A DNA stretch of 64,000 nucleotides from Trichostrongylus colubriformis (GCA_963978905.1 OZ022258.1:41338591-41402590), one strand, 5' to 3'. Counted from the stretch's first letter, positions 11,547 through 20,814 are shown. Notes: a model not told the origin generated them from the sequence alone. Numbers and translations are program-made.

Positions 11547-11629
11547 AGCGCGATGGCCGAGTGGTTAAGGCGTTGGACTCAAGTTCCAATGGACGTAAGT
11601 CCTCGTGGGTTCGAACCCCACTCGCGCTA
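11547..11629 (+). tRNA. tRNA-Leu(CAA), array copy 9
   Basis: Intronless CAA copy, otherwise consensus. No T4 run follows. Confidence 0.92.
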
Positions 11630-11691
11630 TAAATTTGGAAAGCATTGTCTTTCTATCGCCATTTGGGAAATATCGAATGTGAATGGGATGT

Positions 11692-11774
11692 AGCGCGATG
11701 GCCGAGTGGTTAAGGCGTTGGACTTAAGTTCCAATGGACGTAAGTCCTCGTGGGTTCGAACCCCACTCTCGCTA
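11692..11774 (+). tRNA. tRNA-Leu(TAA), array copy 10
   Basis: The 3' acceptor strand is TCTCGCT (one mismatch). A T4 run followed by C (TTTTCAT) follows, unique in the array. Confidence 0.85.
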
Positions 11775-11836
11775 AAAATTTGGAAAGCGTTGTCTTTTCA
11801 TAGCCATTTGGGAAATATGGAATGTGAATGGGATGT

Positions 11837-11919
11837 AGCGCGATGGCCGAGTGGTTAAGGCGTTGGACTCAAGTTCCAATGGACGTAAGTCCTCGTGGGT
11901 TCGAACCCCACTCGCGCTA
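11837..11919 (+). tRNA. tRNA-Leu(CAA), array copy 11
   Basis: Consensus apart from the CAA anticodon. The spacer has no T4 run. Confidence 0.92.
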
Positions 11920-11981
11920 TAAATTTGGAAAGCATTGTCTTTCTATCGCCATTTGGGAAATATCGAATGTGAATGGGATGT

Positions 11982-12064
11982 AGCGCGATGGCCGAGTGGT
12001 TAAGGCGTTGGACTTAAGTTCCAATGGACGTAAGTCCTCGTGGGTTCGAACCCCACTCGCGCTA
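11982..12064 (+). tRNA. tRNA-Leu(TAA), array copy 12
   Basis: Consensus. A T5 run follows. Confidence 0.93.
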
Positions 12065-12126
12065 AAAGTTTGGAAAGCATTGTCTTTTTATAGCCATTTG
12101 GAAAATATCGAATGTGAATGGGATGT

Positions 12127-12209
12127 AGCGCGATGGCCGAGTGGTTAAGGCGTTGGACTCAAGTTCCAATGGACGTAAGTCCTCGTGGGTTCGAACCCCA
12201 CTCGCGCTA
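12127..12209 (+). tRNA. tRNA-Leu(CAA), array copy 13
   Basis: CAA anticodon, no intron. No T4 run follows. Confidence 0.92.
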
Positions 12210-12271
12210 TAAATTTGGAAAGCATTGTCTTTCTATCGCCATTTGGGAAATATCGAATGTGAATGGGATGT

Positions 12272-12354
12272 AGCGCGATGGCCGAGTGGTTAAGGCGTTG
12301 GACTTAAGTTCCAATGGACGTAAGTCCTCGTGGGTTCGAACCCCACTCGCGCTA
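12272..12354 (+). tRNA. tRNA-Leu(TAA), array copy 14
   Basis: Consensus. A T5 run follows. Confidence 0.93.
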
Positions 12355-12416
12355 AAAATTTGGAAAGCGTTGTCTTTTTATAGCCATTTGGGAAATATCG
12401 AATGTGAATGGGATGT

Positions 12417-12499
12417 AGCGCGATGGCCGAGTGGTTAAGGCGTTGGACTCAAGTTCCAATGGACGTAAGTCCTCGTGGGTTCGAACCCCACTCGCGCTA
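12417..12499 (+). tRNA. tRNA-Leu(CAA), array copy 15
   Basis: First unit of the first 870-bp higher-order block. The spacer begins TGAATTT and lacks T4. Confidence 0.92.
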
Positions 12500-12561
12500 T
12501 GAATTTGGAAAGCATTGTCTTTCTATCGCCATTTGGGAAATATCGAATGTGAATGGGATGT

Positions 12562-12644
12562 AGCGCGATGGCCGAGTGGTTAAGGCGTTGGACTTAAGTT
12601 CCAGTGGACGAAAGTCCTCGTGGGTTCGAACCCCACTCGCGCTA
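12562..12644 (+). tRNA. tRNA-Leu(TAA), array copy 16
   Basis: Variant with A43G and a GAAA variable-arm loop in place of GTAA (also in copies 25, 31 and 33). A T5 run follows. Confidence 0.9.
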
Positions 12645-12706
12645 AAAGTTTGGAAAGCATTGTCTTTTTATAGCCATTTGGAAAATATCGAATGTGAATG
12701 GGATGT

Positions 12707-12789
12707 AGCGCGATGGCCGAGTGGTTAAGGCGTTGGACTTAAGTTCCAATGGACGTAAGTCCTCGTGGGTTCGAACCCCACTCGCGCTA
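12707..12789 (+). tRNA. tRNA-Leu(TAA), array copy 17
   Basis: Consensus. No T4 run follows. Confidence 0.93.
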
Positions 12790-12851
12790 TAAATTTGGAA
12801 AGCATTGTCTTTCTATCGCCATTTGGGAAATATCGAATGTGAATGGGATGT

Positions 12852-12934
12852 AGCGCGATGGCCGAGTGGTTAAGGCGTTGGACTTAAGTTCCAATGGACG
12901 TAAGTCCTCGTGGGTTCGAACCCCACTCGCGCTA
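12852..12934 (+). tRNA. tRNA-Leu(TAA), array copy 18
   Basis: Consensus. A T5 run follows. Confidence 0.93.
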
Positions 12935-12996
12935 AAAATTTGGAAAGCGTTGTCTTTTTATAGCCATTTGGGAAATATCGAATGTGAATGGGATGT

Positions 12997-13079
12997 AGCG
13001 CGATGGCCGAGTGGTTAAGGCGTTGGACTTAAGTTCCAATGGACGTAAGTCCTCGTGGGTTCGAACCCCACTCGCGCTA
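12997..13079 (+). tRNA. tRNA-Leu(TAA), array copy 19
   Basis: Consensus. No T4 run follows. Confidence 0.93.
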
Positions 13080-13141
13080 TAAATTTGGAAAGCATTGTCT
13101 TTCTATCGCCATTTGGGAAATATCGAATGTGAATGGGATGT

Positions 13142-13224
13142 AGCGCGATGGCCGAGTGGTTAAGGCGTTGGACTTAAGTTCCAATGGACGTAAGTCCTCG
13201 TGGGTTCGAACCCCACTCGCGCTA
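13142..13224 (+). tRNA. tRNA-Leu(TAA), array copy 20
   Basis: Last unit of the first higher-order block. A T5 run follows. Confidence 0.93.
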
Positions 13225-13286
13225 AAAATTTGGAAAGCGTTGTCTTTTTATAGCCATTTGGGAAATATCGAATGTGAATGGGATGT

Positions 13287-13369
13287 AGCGCGATGGCCGA
13301 GTGGTTAAGGCGTTGGACTCAAGTTCCAATGGACGTAAGTCCTCGTGGGTTCGAACCCCACTCGCGCTA
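13287..13369 (+). tRNA. tRNA-Leu(CAA), array copy 21
   Basis: CAA copy with a TGAATTT-type spacer lacking T4. Confidence 0.92.
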
Positions 13370-13431
13370 TGAATTTGGAAAGCATTGTCTTTCTATCGCC
13401 ATTTGGGAAATATCGAATGTGAATGGGATGT

Positions 13432-13514
13432 AGCGCGATGGCTGAGTGGTTAAGGCGTTGGACTCAAGTTCCAATGGACGTAAGTCCTCGTGGGTTCGAA
13501 CCCCACTCGCGCTA
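13432..13514 (+). tRNA. tRNA-Leu(CAA), array copy 22
   Basis: The D stem reads GCT (C12T, a G-T pair). It is the only CAA copy preceded by a T4-less spacer, and none follows either. Confidence 0.88.
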
Positions 13515-13576
13515 TAAATTTGGAAAGCATTGTCTTTCTATCGCCATTTGGGAAATATCGAATGTGAATGAGATGT

Positions 13577-13659
13577 AGCGCGATGGCCGAGTGGTTAAGG
13601 CGTTGGACTTAAGTTCCAATGGACGTAAGTCCTCGTGGGTTCGAACCCCACTCGCGCTA
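13577..13659 (+). tRNA. tRNA-Leu(TAA), array copy 23
   Basis: Consensus tRNA. The preceding spacer has one G-to-A change (ATGAGATGT). A T5 run follows. Confidence 0.93.
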
Positions 13660-13721
13660 AAAATTTGGAAAGCGTTGTCTTTTTATAGCCATTTGGGAAA
13701 TATCGAATGTGAATGGGATGT

Positions 13722-13804
13722 AGCGCGATGGCCGAGTGGTTAAGGCGTTGGACTCAAGTTCCAATGGACGTAAGTCCTCGTGGGTTCGAACCCCACTCGC
13801 GCTA
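13722..13804 (+). tRNA. tRNA-Leu(CAA), array copy 24
   Basis: Opens the second higher-order block. No T4 run follows. Confidence 0.92.
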
Positions 13805-13866
13805 TGAATTTGGAAAGCATTGTCTTTCTATCGCCATTTGGGAAATATCGAATGTGAATGGGATGT

Positions 13867-13949
13867 AGCGCGATGGCCGAGTGGTTAAGGCGTTGGACTT
13901 AAGTTCCAGTGGACGAAAGTCCTCGTGGGTTCGAACCCCACTCGCGCTA
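13867..13949 (+). tRNA. tRNA-Leu(TAA), array copy 25
   Basis: A43G/GAAA variable-arm variant. A T5 run follows. Confidence 0.9.
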
Positions 13950-14011
13950 AAAGTTTGGAAAGCATTGTCTTTTTATAGCCATTTGGAAAATATCGAATGT
14001 GAATGGGATGT

Positions 14012-14094
14012 AGCGCGATGGCCGAGTGGTTAAGGCGTTGGACTTAAGTTCCAATGGACGTAAGTCCTCGTGGGTTCGAACCCCACTCGCGCTA
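14012..14094 (+). tRNA. tRNA-Leu(TAA), array copy 26
   Basis: Consensus. No T4 run follows. Confidence 0.93.
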
Positions 14095-14156
14095 TAAATT
14101 TGGAAAGCATTGTCTTTCTATCGCCATTTGGGAAATATCGAATGTGAATGGGATGT

Positions 14157-14239
14157 AGCGCGATGGCCGAGTGGTTAAGGCGTTGGACTTAAGTTCCAAT
14201 GGACGTAAGTCCTCGTGGGTTCGAACCCCACTCGCGCTA
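14157..14239 (+). tRNA. tRNA-Leu(TAA), array copy 27
   Basis: Consensus. A T5 run follows. Confidence 0.93.
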
Positions 14240-14301
14240 AAAATTTGGAAAGCGTTGTCTTTTTATAGCCATTTGGGAAATATCGAATGTGAATGGGATG
14301 T

Positions 14302-14384
14302 AGCGCGATGGCCGAGTGGTTAAGGCGTTGGACTTAAGTTCCAATGGACGTAAGTCCTCGTGGGTTCGAACCCCACTCGCGCTA
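14302..14384 (+). tRNA. tRNA-Leu(TAA), array copy 28
   Basis: Consensus. No T4 run follows. Confidence 0.93.
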
Positions 14385-14446
14385 TAAATTTGGAAAGCAT
14401 TGTCTTTCTATCGCCATTTGGGAAATATCGAATGTGAATGGGATGT

Positions 14447-14529
14447 AGCGCGATGGCCGAGTGGTTAAGGCGTTGGACTTAAGTTCCAATGGACGTAAGT
14501 CCTCGTGGGTTCGAACCCCACTCGCGCTA
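14447..14529 (+). tRNA. tRNA-Leu(TAA), array copy 29
   Basis: Closes the second higher-order block. A T5 run follows. Confidence 0.93.
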
Positions 14530-14591
14530 AAAATTTGGAAAGCGTTGTCTTTTTATAGCCATTTGGGAAATATCGAATGTGAATGGGATGT

Positions 14592-14674
14592 AGCGCGATG
14601 GCCGAGTGGTTAAGGCGTTGGACTCAAGTTCCAATGGACGTAAGTCCTCGTGGGTTCGAACCCCACTCGCGCTA
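14592..14674 (+). tRNA. tRNA-Leu(CAA), array copy 30
   Basis: Opens a third, incomplete higher-order block. No T4 run follows. Confidence 0.92.
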
Positions 14675-14736
14675 TGAATTTGGAAAGCATTGTCTTTCTA
14701 TCGCCATTTGGGAAATATCGAATGTGAATGGGATGT

Positions 14737-14819
14737 AGCGCGATGGCCGAGTGGTTAAGGCGTTGGACTTAAGTTCCAGTGGACGAAAGTCCTCGTGGGT
14801 TCGAACCCCACTCGCGCTA
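14737..14819 (+). tRNA. tRNA-Leu(TAA), array copy 31
   Basis: A43G/GAAA variant. A T5 run follows. Confidence 0.9.
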
Positions 14820-14881
14820 AAAGTTTGGAAAGCATTGTCTTTTTATAGCCATTTGGAAAATATCGAATGTGAATGGGATGT

Positions 14882-14964
14882 AGCGCGATGGCCGAGTGGT
14901 TAAGGCGTTGGACTTAAGTTCCAATGGACGTAAGTCCTCGTGGGTTCGAACCCCACTCGCGCTA
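14882..14964 (+). tRNA. tRNA-Leu(TAA), array copy 32
   Basis: Consensus. No T4 run follows; the spacer begins AAAATTT. Confidence 0.93.
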
Positions 14965-15026
14965 AAAATTTGGAAAGCATTGTCTTTCTATCGCCATTTG
15001 GGAAATATCGAATGTGAATGGGATGT

Positions 15027-15109
15027 AGCGCGATGGCCGAGTGGTTAAGGCGTTGGACTTAAGTTCCAGTGGACGAAAGTCCTCGTGGGTTCGAACCCCA
15101 CTCGCGCTA
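15027..15109 (+). tRNA. tRNA-Leu(TAA), array copy 33
   Basis: A43G/GAAA variant. A T5 run follows. Confidence 0.9.
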
Positions 15110-15171
15110 AAAGTTTGGAAAGCATTGTCTTTTTATAGCCATTTGGAAAATATCGAATGTGAATGGGATGT

Positions 15172-15254
15172 AGCGCGATGGCCGAGTGGTTAAGGCGTTG
15201 GACTTAAGTTCCAATGGACGTAAGTCCTCGTGGGTTCGAACCCCACTCGCGCTA
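15172..15254 (+). tRNA. tRNA-Leu(TAA), array copy 34
   Basis: Consensus. No T4 run follows. Confidence 0.93.
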
Positions 15255-15316
15255 TAAATTTGGAAAGCATTGTCTTTCTATCGCCATTTGGGAAATATCG
15301 AATGTGAATGGGATGT

Positions 15317-15399
15317 AGCGCGATGGCCGAGTGGTTAAGGCGTTGGACTTAAGTTCCAATGGACGTAAGTCCTCGTGGGTTCGAACCCCACTCGCGCTA
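15317..15399 (+). tRNA. tRNA-Leu(TAA), array copy 35
   Basis: Consensus. A T5 run follows. Confidence 0.93.
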
Positions 15400-15461
15400 A
15401 AAATTTGGAAAGCGTTGTCTTTTTATAGCCATTTGGGAAATATCGAATGTGAATGGGATGT

Positions 15462-15544
15462 AGCGCGATGGCCGAGTGGTTAAGGCGTTGGACTTAAGTT
15501 CCAATGGACGTAAGTCCTCGTGGGTTCGAACCCCACTCGCGCTA
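15462..15544 (+). tRNA. tRNA-Leu(TAA), array copy 36
   Basis: Consensus. No T4 run follows. Confidence 0.93.
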
Positions 15545-15606
15545 TAAATTTGGAAAGCATTGTCTTTCTATCGCCATTTGGGAAATATCGAATGTGAATG
15601 GGATGT

Positions 15607-15689
15607 AGCGCGATGGCCGAGTGGTTAAGGCGTTGGACTTAAGTTCCAATGGACGTAAGTCCTCGTGGGTTCGAACCCCACTCGCGCTA
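15607..15689 (+). tRNA. tRNA-Leu(TAA), array copy 37
   Basis: Consensus. A T5 run follows. Confidence 0.93.
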
Positions 15690-15751
15690 AAAATTTGGAA
15701 AGCGTTGTCTTTTTATAGCCATTTGGGAAATATCGAATGTGAATGGGATGT

Positions 15752-15834
15752 AGCGCGATGGCCGAGTGGTTAAGGCGTTGGACTTAAGTTCCAATGGACG
15801 TAAGTCCTCGTGGGTTCGAACCCCACTCGCGCTA
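15752..15834 (+). tRNA. tRNA-Leu(TAA), array copy 38
   Basis: Consensus. No T4 run follows. Confidence 0.93.
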
Positions 15835-15896
15835 TAAATTTGGAAAGCATTGTCTTTCTATCGCCATTTGGGAAATATCGAATGTGAATGGGATGT

Positions 15897-15979
15897 AGCG
15901 CGATGGCCGAGTGGTTAAGGCGTTGGACTTAAGTTCCAATGGACGTAAGTCCTCGTGGGTTCGAACCCCACTCGCGCTA
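15897..15979 (+). tRNA. tRNA-Leu(TAA), array copy 39
   Basis: Consensus. A T5 run follows. Confidence 0.93.
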
Positions 15980-16041
15980 AAAATTTGGAAAGCGTTGTCT
16001 TTTTATAGCCATTTGGGAAATATCGAATGTGAATGGGATGT

Positions 16042-16124
16042 AGCGCGATGGCCGAGTGGTTAAGGCGTTGGACTCAAGTTCCAATGGACGTAAGTCCTCG
16101 TGGGTTCGAACCCCACTCGCGCTA
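16042..16124 (+). tRNA. tRNA-Leu(CAA), array copy 40
   Basis: CAA copy with a TGAATTT-type spacer lacking T4. Confidence 0.92.
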
Positions 16125-16186
16125 TGAATTTGGAAAGCATTGTCTTTCTATCGCCATTTGGGAAATATCGAATGTGAATGGGATGT

Positions 16187-16269
16187 AGCGCGATGGCCGA
16201 GTGGTTAAGGCGTTGGACTTAAGTTCCAATGGACGTAAGTCCTCGTGGGTTCGAACCCCACTCGCGCTA
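16187..16269 (+). tRNA. tRNA-Leu(TAA), array copy 41
   Basis: Consensus. No T4 run follows. Confidence 0.93.
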
Positions 16270-16331
16270 TAAATTTGGAAAGCATTGTCTTTCTATCGCC
16301 ATTTGGGAAATATCGAATGTGAATGGGATGT

Positions 16332-16414
16332 AGCGCAATGGCCGAGTGGTTAAGGCGTTGGACTTAAGTTCCAATGGACGTAAGTCCTCGTGGGTTCGAA
16401 CCCCACTCGCGCTA
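16332..16414 (+). tRNA. tRNA-Leu(TAA), array copy 42
   Basis: The acceptor strand is AGCGCAA (G6A mismatch). A T5 run follows. Confidence 0.87.
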
Positions 16415-16476
16415 AAAATTTGGAAAGCGTTGTCTTTTTATAGCCATTTGGGAAATATCGAATGTGAATGGGATGT

Positions 16477-16559
16477 AGCGCGATGGCCGAGTGGTTGAGG
16501 CGTTGGACTCAAGTTCCAATGGACGTAAGTCCTCGTGGGTTCGAACCCCACTCGCGCTA
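16477..16559 (+). tRNA. tRNA-Leu(CAA), array copy 43
   Basis: A-to-G in the D loop (GGTTGAGGC). No T4 run follows. Confidence 0.9.
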
Positions 16560-16621
16560 TAAATTTGGAAAGCATTGTCTTTCTATCGCCATTTGGGAAA
16601 TATCGAATGTGAATGGGATGT

Positions 16622-16704
16622 AGCGCGATGGCCGAGTGGTTAAGGCGTTGGACTTAAGTTCCAATGGACGTAAGTCCTCGTGGGTTCGAACCCCACTCGC
16701 GCTA
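16622..16704 (+). tRNA. tRNA-Leu(TAA), array copy 44
   Basis: Consensus. The following spacer has CTAACGCC and no T4. Confidence 0.93.
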
Positions 16705-16766
16705 AAAATTTGGAAAGCATTGTCTTTCTAACGCCATTTGGGAAATATCGAATGTGAACGGGATGT

Positions 16767-16849
16767 AGCGCGATGGCCGAGTGGTTAAGGCGTTGGACTT
16801 AAGTTCCAATGGACGTAAGTCCTCGTGGGTTCGAACCCCACTCGCGCTA
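16767..16849 (+). tRNA. tRNA-Leu(TAA), array copy 45
   Basis: Consensus; preceded by a GAACGGGATGT spacer variant shared with copy 50. No T4 run follows. Confidence 0.93.
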
Positions 16850-16911
16850 TAAATTTGGAAAGCATTGTCTTTCTATCGCCATTTGGAAAATATCGAATGT
16901 GAATGGGATGT

Positions 16912-16994
16912 AGCGCGATGGCCGAGTGGTTAAGGCGTTGGACTTAAGTTCCAATGGACGTAAGTCCTCGTGGGTTCGAACCCCACTCGCGCTA
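16912..16994 (+). tRNA. tRNA-Leu(TAA), array copy 46
   Basis: Consensus. A T5 run follows. Confidence 0.93.
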
Positions 16995-17056
16995 AAAATT
17001 TGGAAAGCGTTGTCTTTTTATAGCCATTTGGGAAATATCGAATGTGAATGGGATGT

Positions 17057-17139
17057 AGCGCGATGGCCGAGTGGTTAAGGCGTTGGACTCAAGTTCCAAT
17101 GGACGTAAGTCCTCGTGGGTTCGAACCCCACTCGCGCTA
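17057..17139 (+). tRNA. tRNA-Leu(CAA), array copy 47
   Basis: Last CAA copy. No T4 run follows. Confidence 0.92.
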
Positions 17140-17201
17140 TAAATTTGGAAAGCATTGTCTTTCTATCGCCATTTGGGAAATATCGAATGTGAATGGGATG
17201 T

Positions 17202-17284
17202 AGCGCGATGGCCGAGTGGTTAAGGCGTTGGACTTAAGTTCCAATGGACGTAAGTCCTCGTGGGTTCGAACCCCACTCGCGCTA
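17202..17284 (+). tRNA. tRNA-Leu(TAA), array copy 48
   Basis: Consensus. No T4 run follows. Confidence 0.93.
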
Positions 17285-17346
17285 AAAATTTGGAAAGCAT
17301 TGTCTTTCTATCGCCATTTGGGAAATATCGAATGTGAATGGGATGT

Positions 17347-17429
17347 AGCGCGATGGCCGAGTGGTTAAGGCGTTGGACTTAAGTTCCAATGGACGTAAGT
17401 CCTCGTGGGTTCGAACCCCACTCGCGCTA
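17347..17429 (+). tRNA. tRNA-Leu(TAA), array copy 49
   Basis: Consensus. No T4 run follows. Confidence 0.93.
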
Positions 17430-17491
17430 AAAATTTGGAAAGCATTGTCTTTCTATCGCCATTTGGGAAATATCGAATGTGAACGGGATGT

Positions 17492-17574
17492 AGCGCGATG
17501 GCCGAGTGGTTAAGGCGTTGGACTTAAGTTCCAATGGACGTAAGTCCTCGTGGGTTCGAACCCCACTCGCGCTA
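17492..17574 (+). tRNA. tRNA-Leu(TAA), array copy 50
   Basis: Consensus. A T5 run follows. Confidence 0.93.
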
Positions 17575-17636
17575 AAAGTTTGGAAAGTATTGTCTTTTTA
17601 TAGCCATTTGGGAAATATCGAATGTGAATGGGATGT

Positions 17637-17719
17637 AGAGCGATGGCCGAGTGGTTAAGGGGTTGGACTTGAGTTCCAATGGACGTAAGTCCTCGTGGGT
17701 TCGAACCCCACTCGCGCTA
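17637..17719 (+). tRNA. tRNA-Leu body with TGA (Ser) anticodon, array copy 51
   Basis: The loop reads CTTGAGT, so the anticodon is TGA, which reads the serine codon UCA, on a tRNA-Leu body with discriminator A. Two further changes (C3A and C25G) break an acceptor pair and a D-stem pair, so it may be a pseudogene. Confidence 0.7.
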
Positions 17720-17781
17720 TAAATTTGGAAAGCATTGTCTTTCTATCGCCATTTGGGAAATATCGAATGTGAATGGGATGT

Positions 17782-17863
17782 AGCGCGATGGCGAGTGGTT
17801 AAGGCGTTGGACTTAAGTTCCAATGGACGTAAGTCCTCGTGGGTTCAAACCCCACTCGCGCCA
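17782..17863 (+). tRNA. tRNA-Leu(TAA), array copy 52 (probably defective)
   Basis: One C of the D stem is missing (82 bp) and the T loop reads TTCAAAC. It is the last unit before the array breaks off at about 17904. Confidence 0.6.
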
Positions 17864-17904
17864 TAAATTTGGAAAGCAATGTCTTTTTATAGCCATTTGG
17901 AGAA

Positions 17905-18925
17905 TGGGACGCAGCAGGATTCCACCAAACTACAACGTCGACGAAACGACGCAGTGGTCGTTACCCCGAAGAGCTGCTTCCTTTTTAGGTATCTGGTTTG
18001 ATGTGCATTCATCAACCACAATCTTTTTGGAGATAGAAAATACACCTTTCTGAGGAGCTTGAAGCCTCCATACTTAGATGACGATTTGATATCTAATGCA
18101 TGCATCCATGCAATACTCACCCCCTGGAAACATTTAGTTGGGCTAAGGACAGCGGTAACTGGCTAACCATGTTGTTTTTTTAGCTGGGTGAGCTGGTGAG
18201 GAGCGGGTCGGTAAAATTTTGCATTTTTATCCATGTGATAACTAATATTGCACAGGAAGCTAGAAAAACAACGTGATGGTCAATTTTCGCTTCACAGCTC
18301 TGTCATATTATGAATGTACTCATAAAGGTAATGGGAACGGACAAATTTCCGAACTCATTCAATCTTCATGCACCTGCGTGTTTTCCTGCAAAAATGCTCA
18401 TCCATCGGGTTACCAAGGCCCCATCCACCTTTGCTCGGCTTTTCATAGAGGCTCCATATTGCTTTGCTTCCATCATGATCACACAGAATAAACTTTCTGC
18501 ATGTTCGAGCTTGACATAATTTATTATTTATTTACAAGCAAAAAGTTTGGTTTCTGCTGAGCAGCAACTTGTGCGGATATTTCTGTCATGAAACAGAATG
18601 AAAATATAACAGTATGTCGAGATACAAAGAGAAAAGAATCAAATGCGAGAATATGGTGATGATAAATCTCAACTAGCTAGTCACACGGGCTATCACATGG
18701 GTTTATGAGGAATCCAGAATATAACAGCGCACCTTGGAGTTTATCAGAATGAATCGGCATCAATCACCCACTGCGGAACTGTCACAATTTCACATGTTTG
18801 ATATAAAAGTTTACAAGTTCATATTATACGTTATCAAATGCAACAGGGAATAATTCTGGGAAGGGGAATTCAACAGTTCACTACACATGGCTGAGGTCTG
18901 ATCAGAGTAGGGGTATACGAGGCTA
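17905..18925. other. Gene-free stretch
   Basis: No coding exon or RNA gene is supported between the array and the FYVE-gene side. Confidence 0.4.
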
Positions 18926-18929
18926 ACCG

Positions 18930-19195
18930 TATGTGAGCAACGGCAGCAGTGCCTCAATGGTAGTGCTCTTGCTCAAAAGGTGGTGAACCATGGGTTTGTA
19001 CCCTCGATTAAACTCTTTCATAAGACACTTGAAACCACCTAACTCGCTTCGAAACGGCAATTTGCAATTTTGGCTTTGGTATTTGTGATCGGCATTCGAG
19101 ACCCCATCGATCCACCCAGTCTCATACCAAAGTTCCATGAGAAATGACCTTCCCTGTTCAGTCGACGACATGTGGCGCAACTTGCGGCTCGTAAC
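18930..19195 (+). mobile_element. Possible tRNA-derived SINE
   Basis: A head with A-box-like GCCTCAATGGTAGTG and B-box-like GGGTTTGTACCC is followed by a body. Part of that body (GCATTCGAGACCC onward) recurs near 31.05 kb. No clear tail or target duplication was found. Confidence 0.35.
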
Positions 19196-19501
19196 AACGC
19201 AACAGGCAGACCCGCATTAAACGAATTTCTTCACAAGAGAGTAAGCAGTTTAGCCACTCAACATTACTATTTTTTCCGTGTGGCATTACTAACATGAGTA
19301 TCTCTGCTTCTCTTGGTGGGCGAACAAATTATCGCTTCTGCTGTCTATATTAATATGATGCGAGCACTACTCATGGAGCTCTAATATAAAATCCAAATCA
19401 TGAAAAAAGAAAAGCTTCGAGAATACGAGCCAGAGCATCGAATTTAATAATTAGGATCGTTGGCACTTTCATAGCGACGCAATCTCATGGTTTTTTCTTG
19501 G

Positions 19502-20783
19502 TCACCGTCGAAATATCTTACTGAAGAGACCACCTTTCTTGGGAGACGGTGGCTGCACAGAGGCCGATTTTGCAGCGGCTTTCTCCGGAGGTGGATCTTC
19601 GGGAACATCAGGAGTGGCCTGCTCTGCTTCAAGTATGATCTTCCTTACCACTTCATCGTCAACGTCGTCCTCGTCCGATTCAGAGATCTCTACCTAAAAC
19701 GATAAAATTGCAGTGCCATATGGAAGAATGGATTAAGGGTACTACCTTTTCAAGCTGTTTATTCCAAAACTTCCCAATTTCTCGATTAACCTTCTCCAGT
19801 TCAAATGATTTTTGCCGGGCTGCAAAATTAAAGAGTGTGGAACAGAAATGCGGAGTATTGCGACCAAGTTAAAAAGCCACTTACTTGCTGCAAGCACACT
19901 CCTCATCTCCTGTTGAACGAGTTTGTTGTCCGCTTCACTTGCCTTGACTCTCTTTTCTGCGTCTTCCATTAACCTGATAAATAACTGTGATATTGAGTGT
20001 TGCATATGTATACGAAGTAGCCTTATGAGGATGATGAAGCTGTCAGAAAGAGGTTTCATTAGTGGGTGCGCAGCATGGTACTACACATTTGGCCGCCCCT
20101 TCCATGCCAACCAGCGGGATGACACCAGGGTCGAGCCAGACGTCGATTAAGATTCTCGACAAATACACACGCCAAAAGAGAGGTCTCAGGTAAAAACCTC
20201 ACCGAATTTGTTTAAAAGGATACAACCTCCCTTTCACCTCGTCTTCCACGATGATCTATCTACCTAAACTCGTACCCCTTCCCAGTGAGAAGGATCTTTC
20301 AAATATCTTCTCTTCAGAAAATGGTAAACTGGCCTTTCCTGAAAGGTGCATGGGTTGGTTTCCTCGAGTGTGAGGAGAACTTCTCGAATTTTCCTAGGGA
20401 TTTTTTTAAAAAAATACGACCCCTCTCTATTCGTAAACAAGACCCCACCATCCGACACAGGATACGACCGCCGTCGGGGTTTCCTCGACGGAGGCCTGAG
20501 CCTGAATGGCACCTCAGAGCAATTTTTTACACGATGAACTCCATTCCATTCCTACTTTGACCAGTATGTCCAAAACGACGCTCTGTAGGCCACCATATTG
20601 TGAGATGAGTTTTTCTTCTAAATTTTAAGTCCAATGTAAAATTCTCTAATCTATAGTATTTGAGACGCTTTGTTTTAGAGAATTTAGTTTGTTCTCTGAT
20701 ATTAGGGATGCTCCTTTTTCAACTTTTGCCTGCCTAAGTACCACCTACAACTTTGTATTTATGATGGCGCGTCAGAGACCGCA

Positions 20784-20814
<31 letters not shown>

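Larger units (their letters stand above)
10336..17904 (+). repeat. Tandem tRNA-Leu array, 52 units of 145 bp
   Basis: Each unit is an 83-bp tRNA-Leu gene plus a 62-bp spacer, always in the plus orientation. The starts fall exactly every 145 bp, apart from unit 6, which lost 33 bp inside the tRNA. By anticodon there are 37 TAA, 13 CAA, 1 TGA and 1 deleted copy. Spacers come in two main kinds: one with CTTTTTAT (a T5 run, or T4 once) after 24 copies, and one with CTTTCTAT (no run of four T) after 28 copies. Units are nearly identical in the middle and more degenerate at both edges (1-3, 51, 52), as expected for an array homogenised by unequal exchange. A worn partial unit precedes copy 1. Confidence 0.97.

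Noticed and set aside
10420..17863. Regular 145-bp spacing resembling a CRISPR array
   Set aside because: The repeated 83-bp part folds as a tRNA and the spacers are themselves repeated, so it is a tRNA array.
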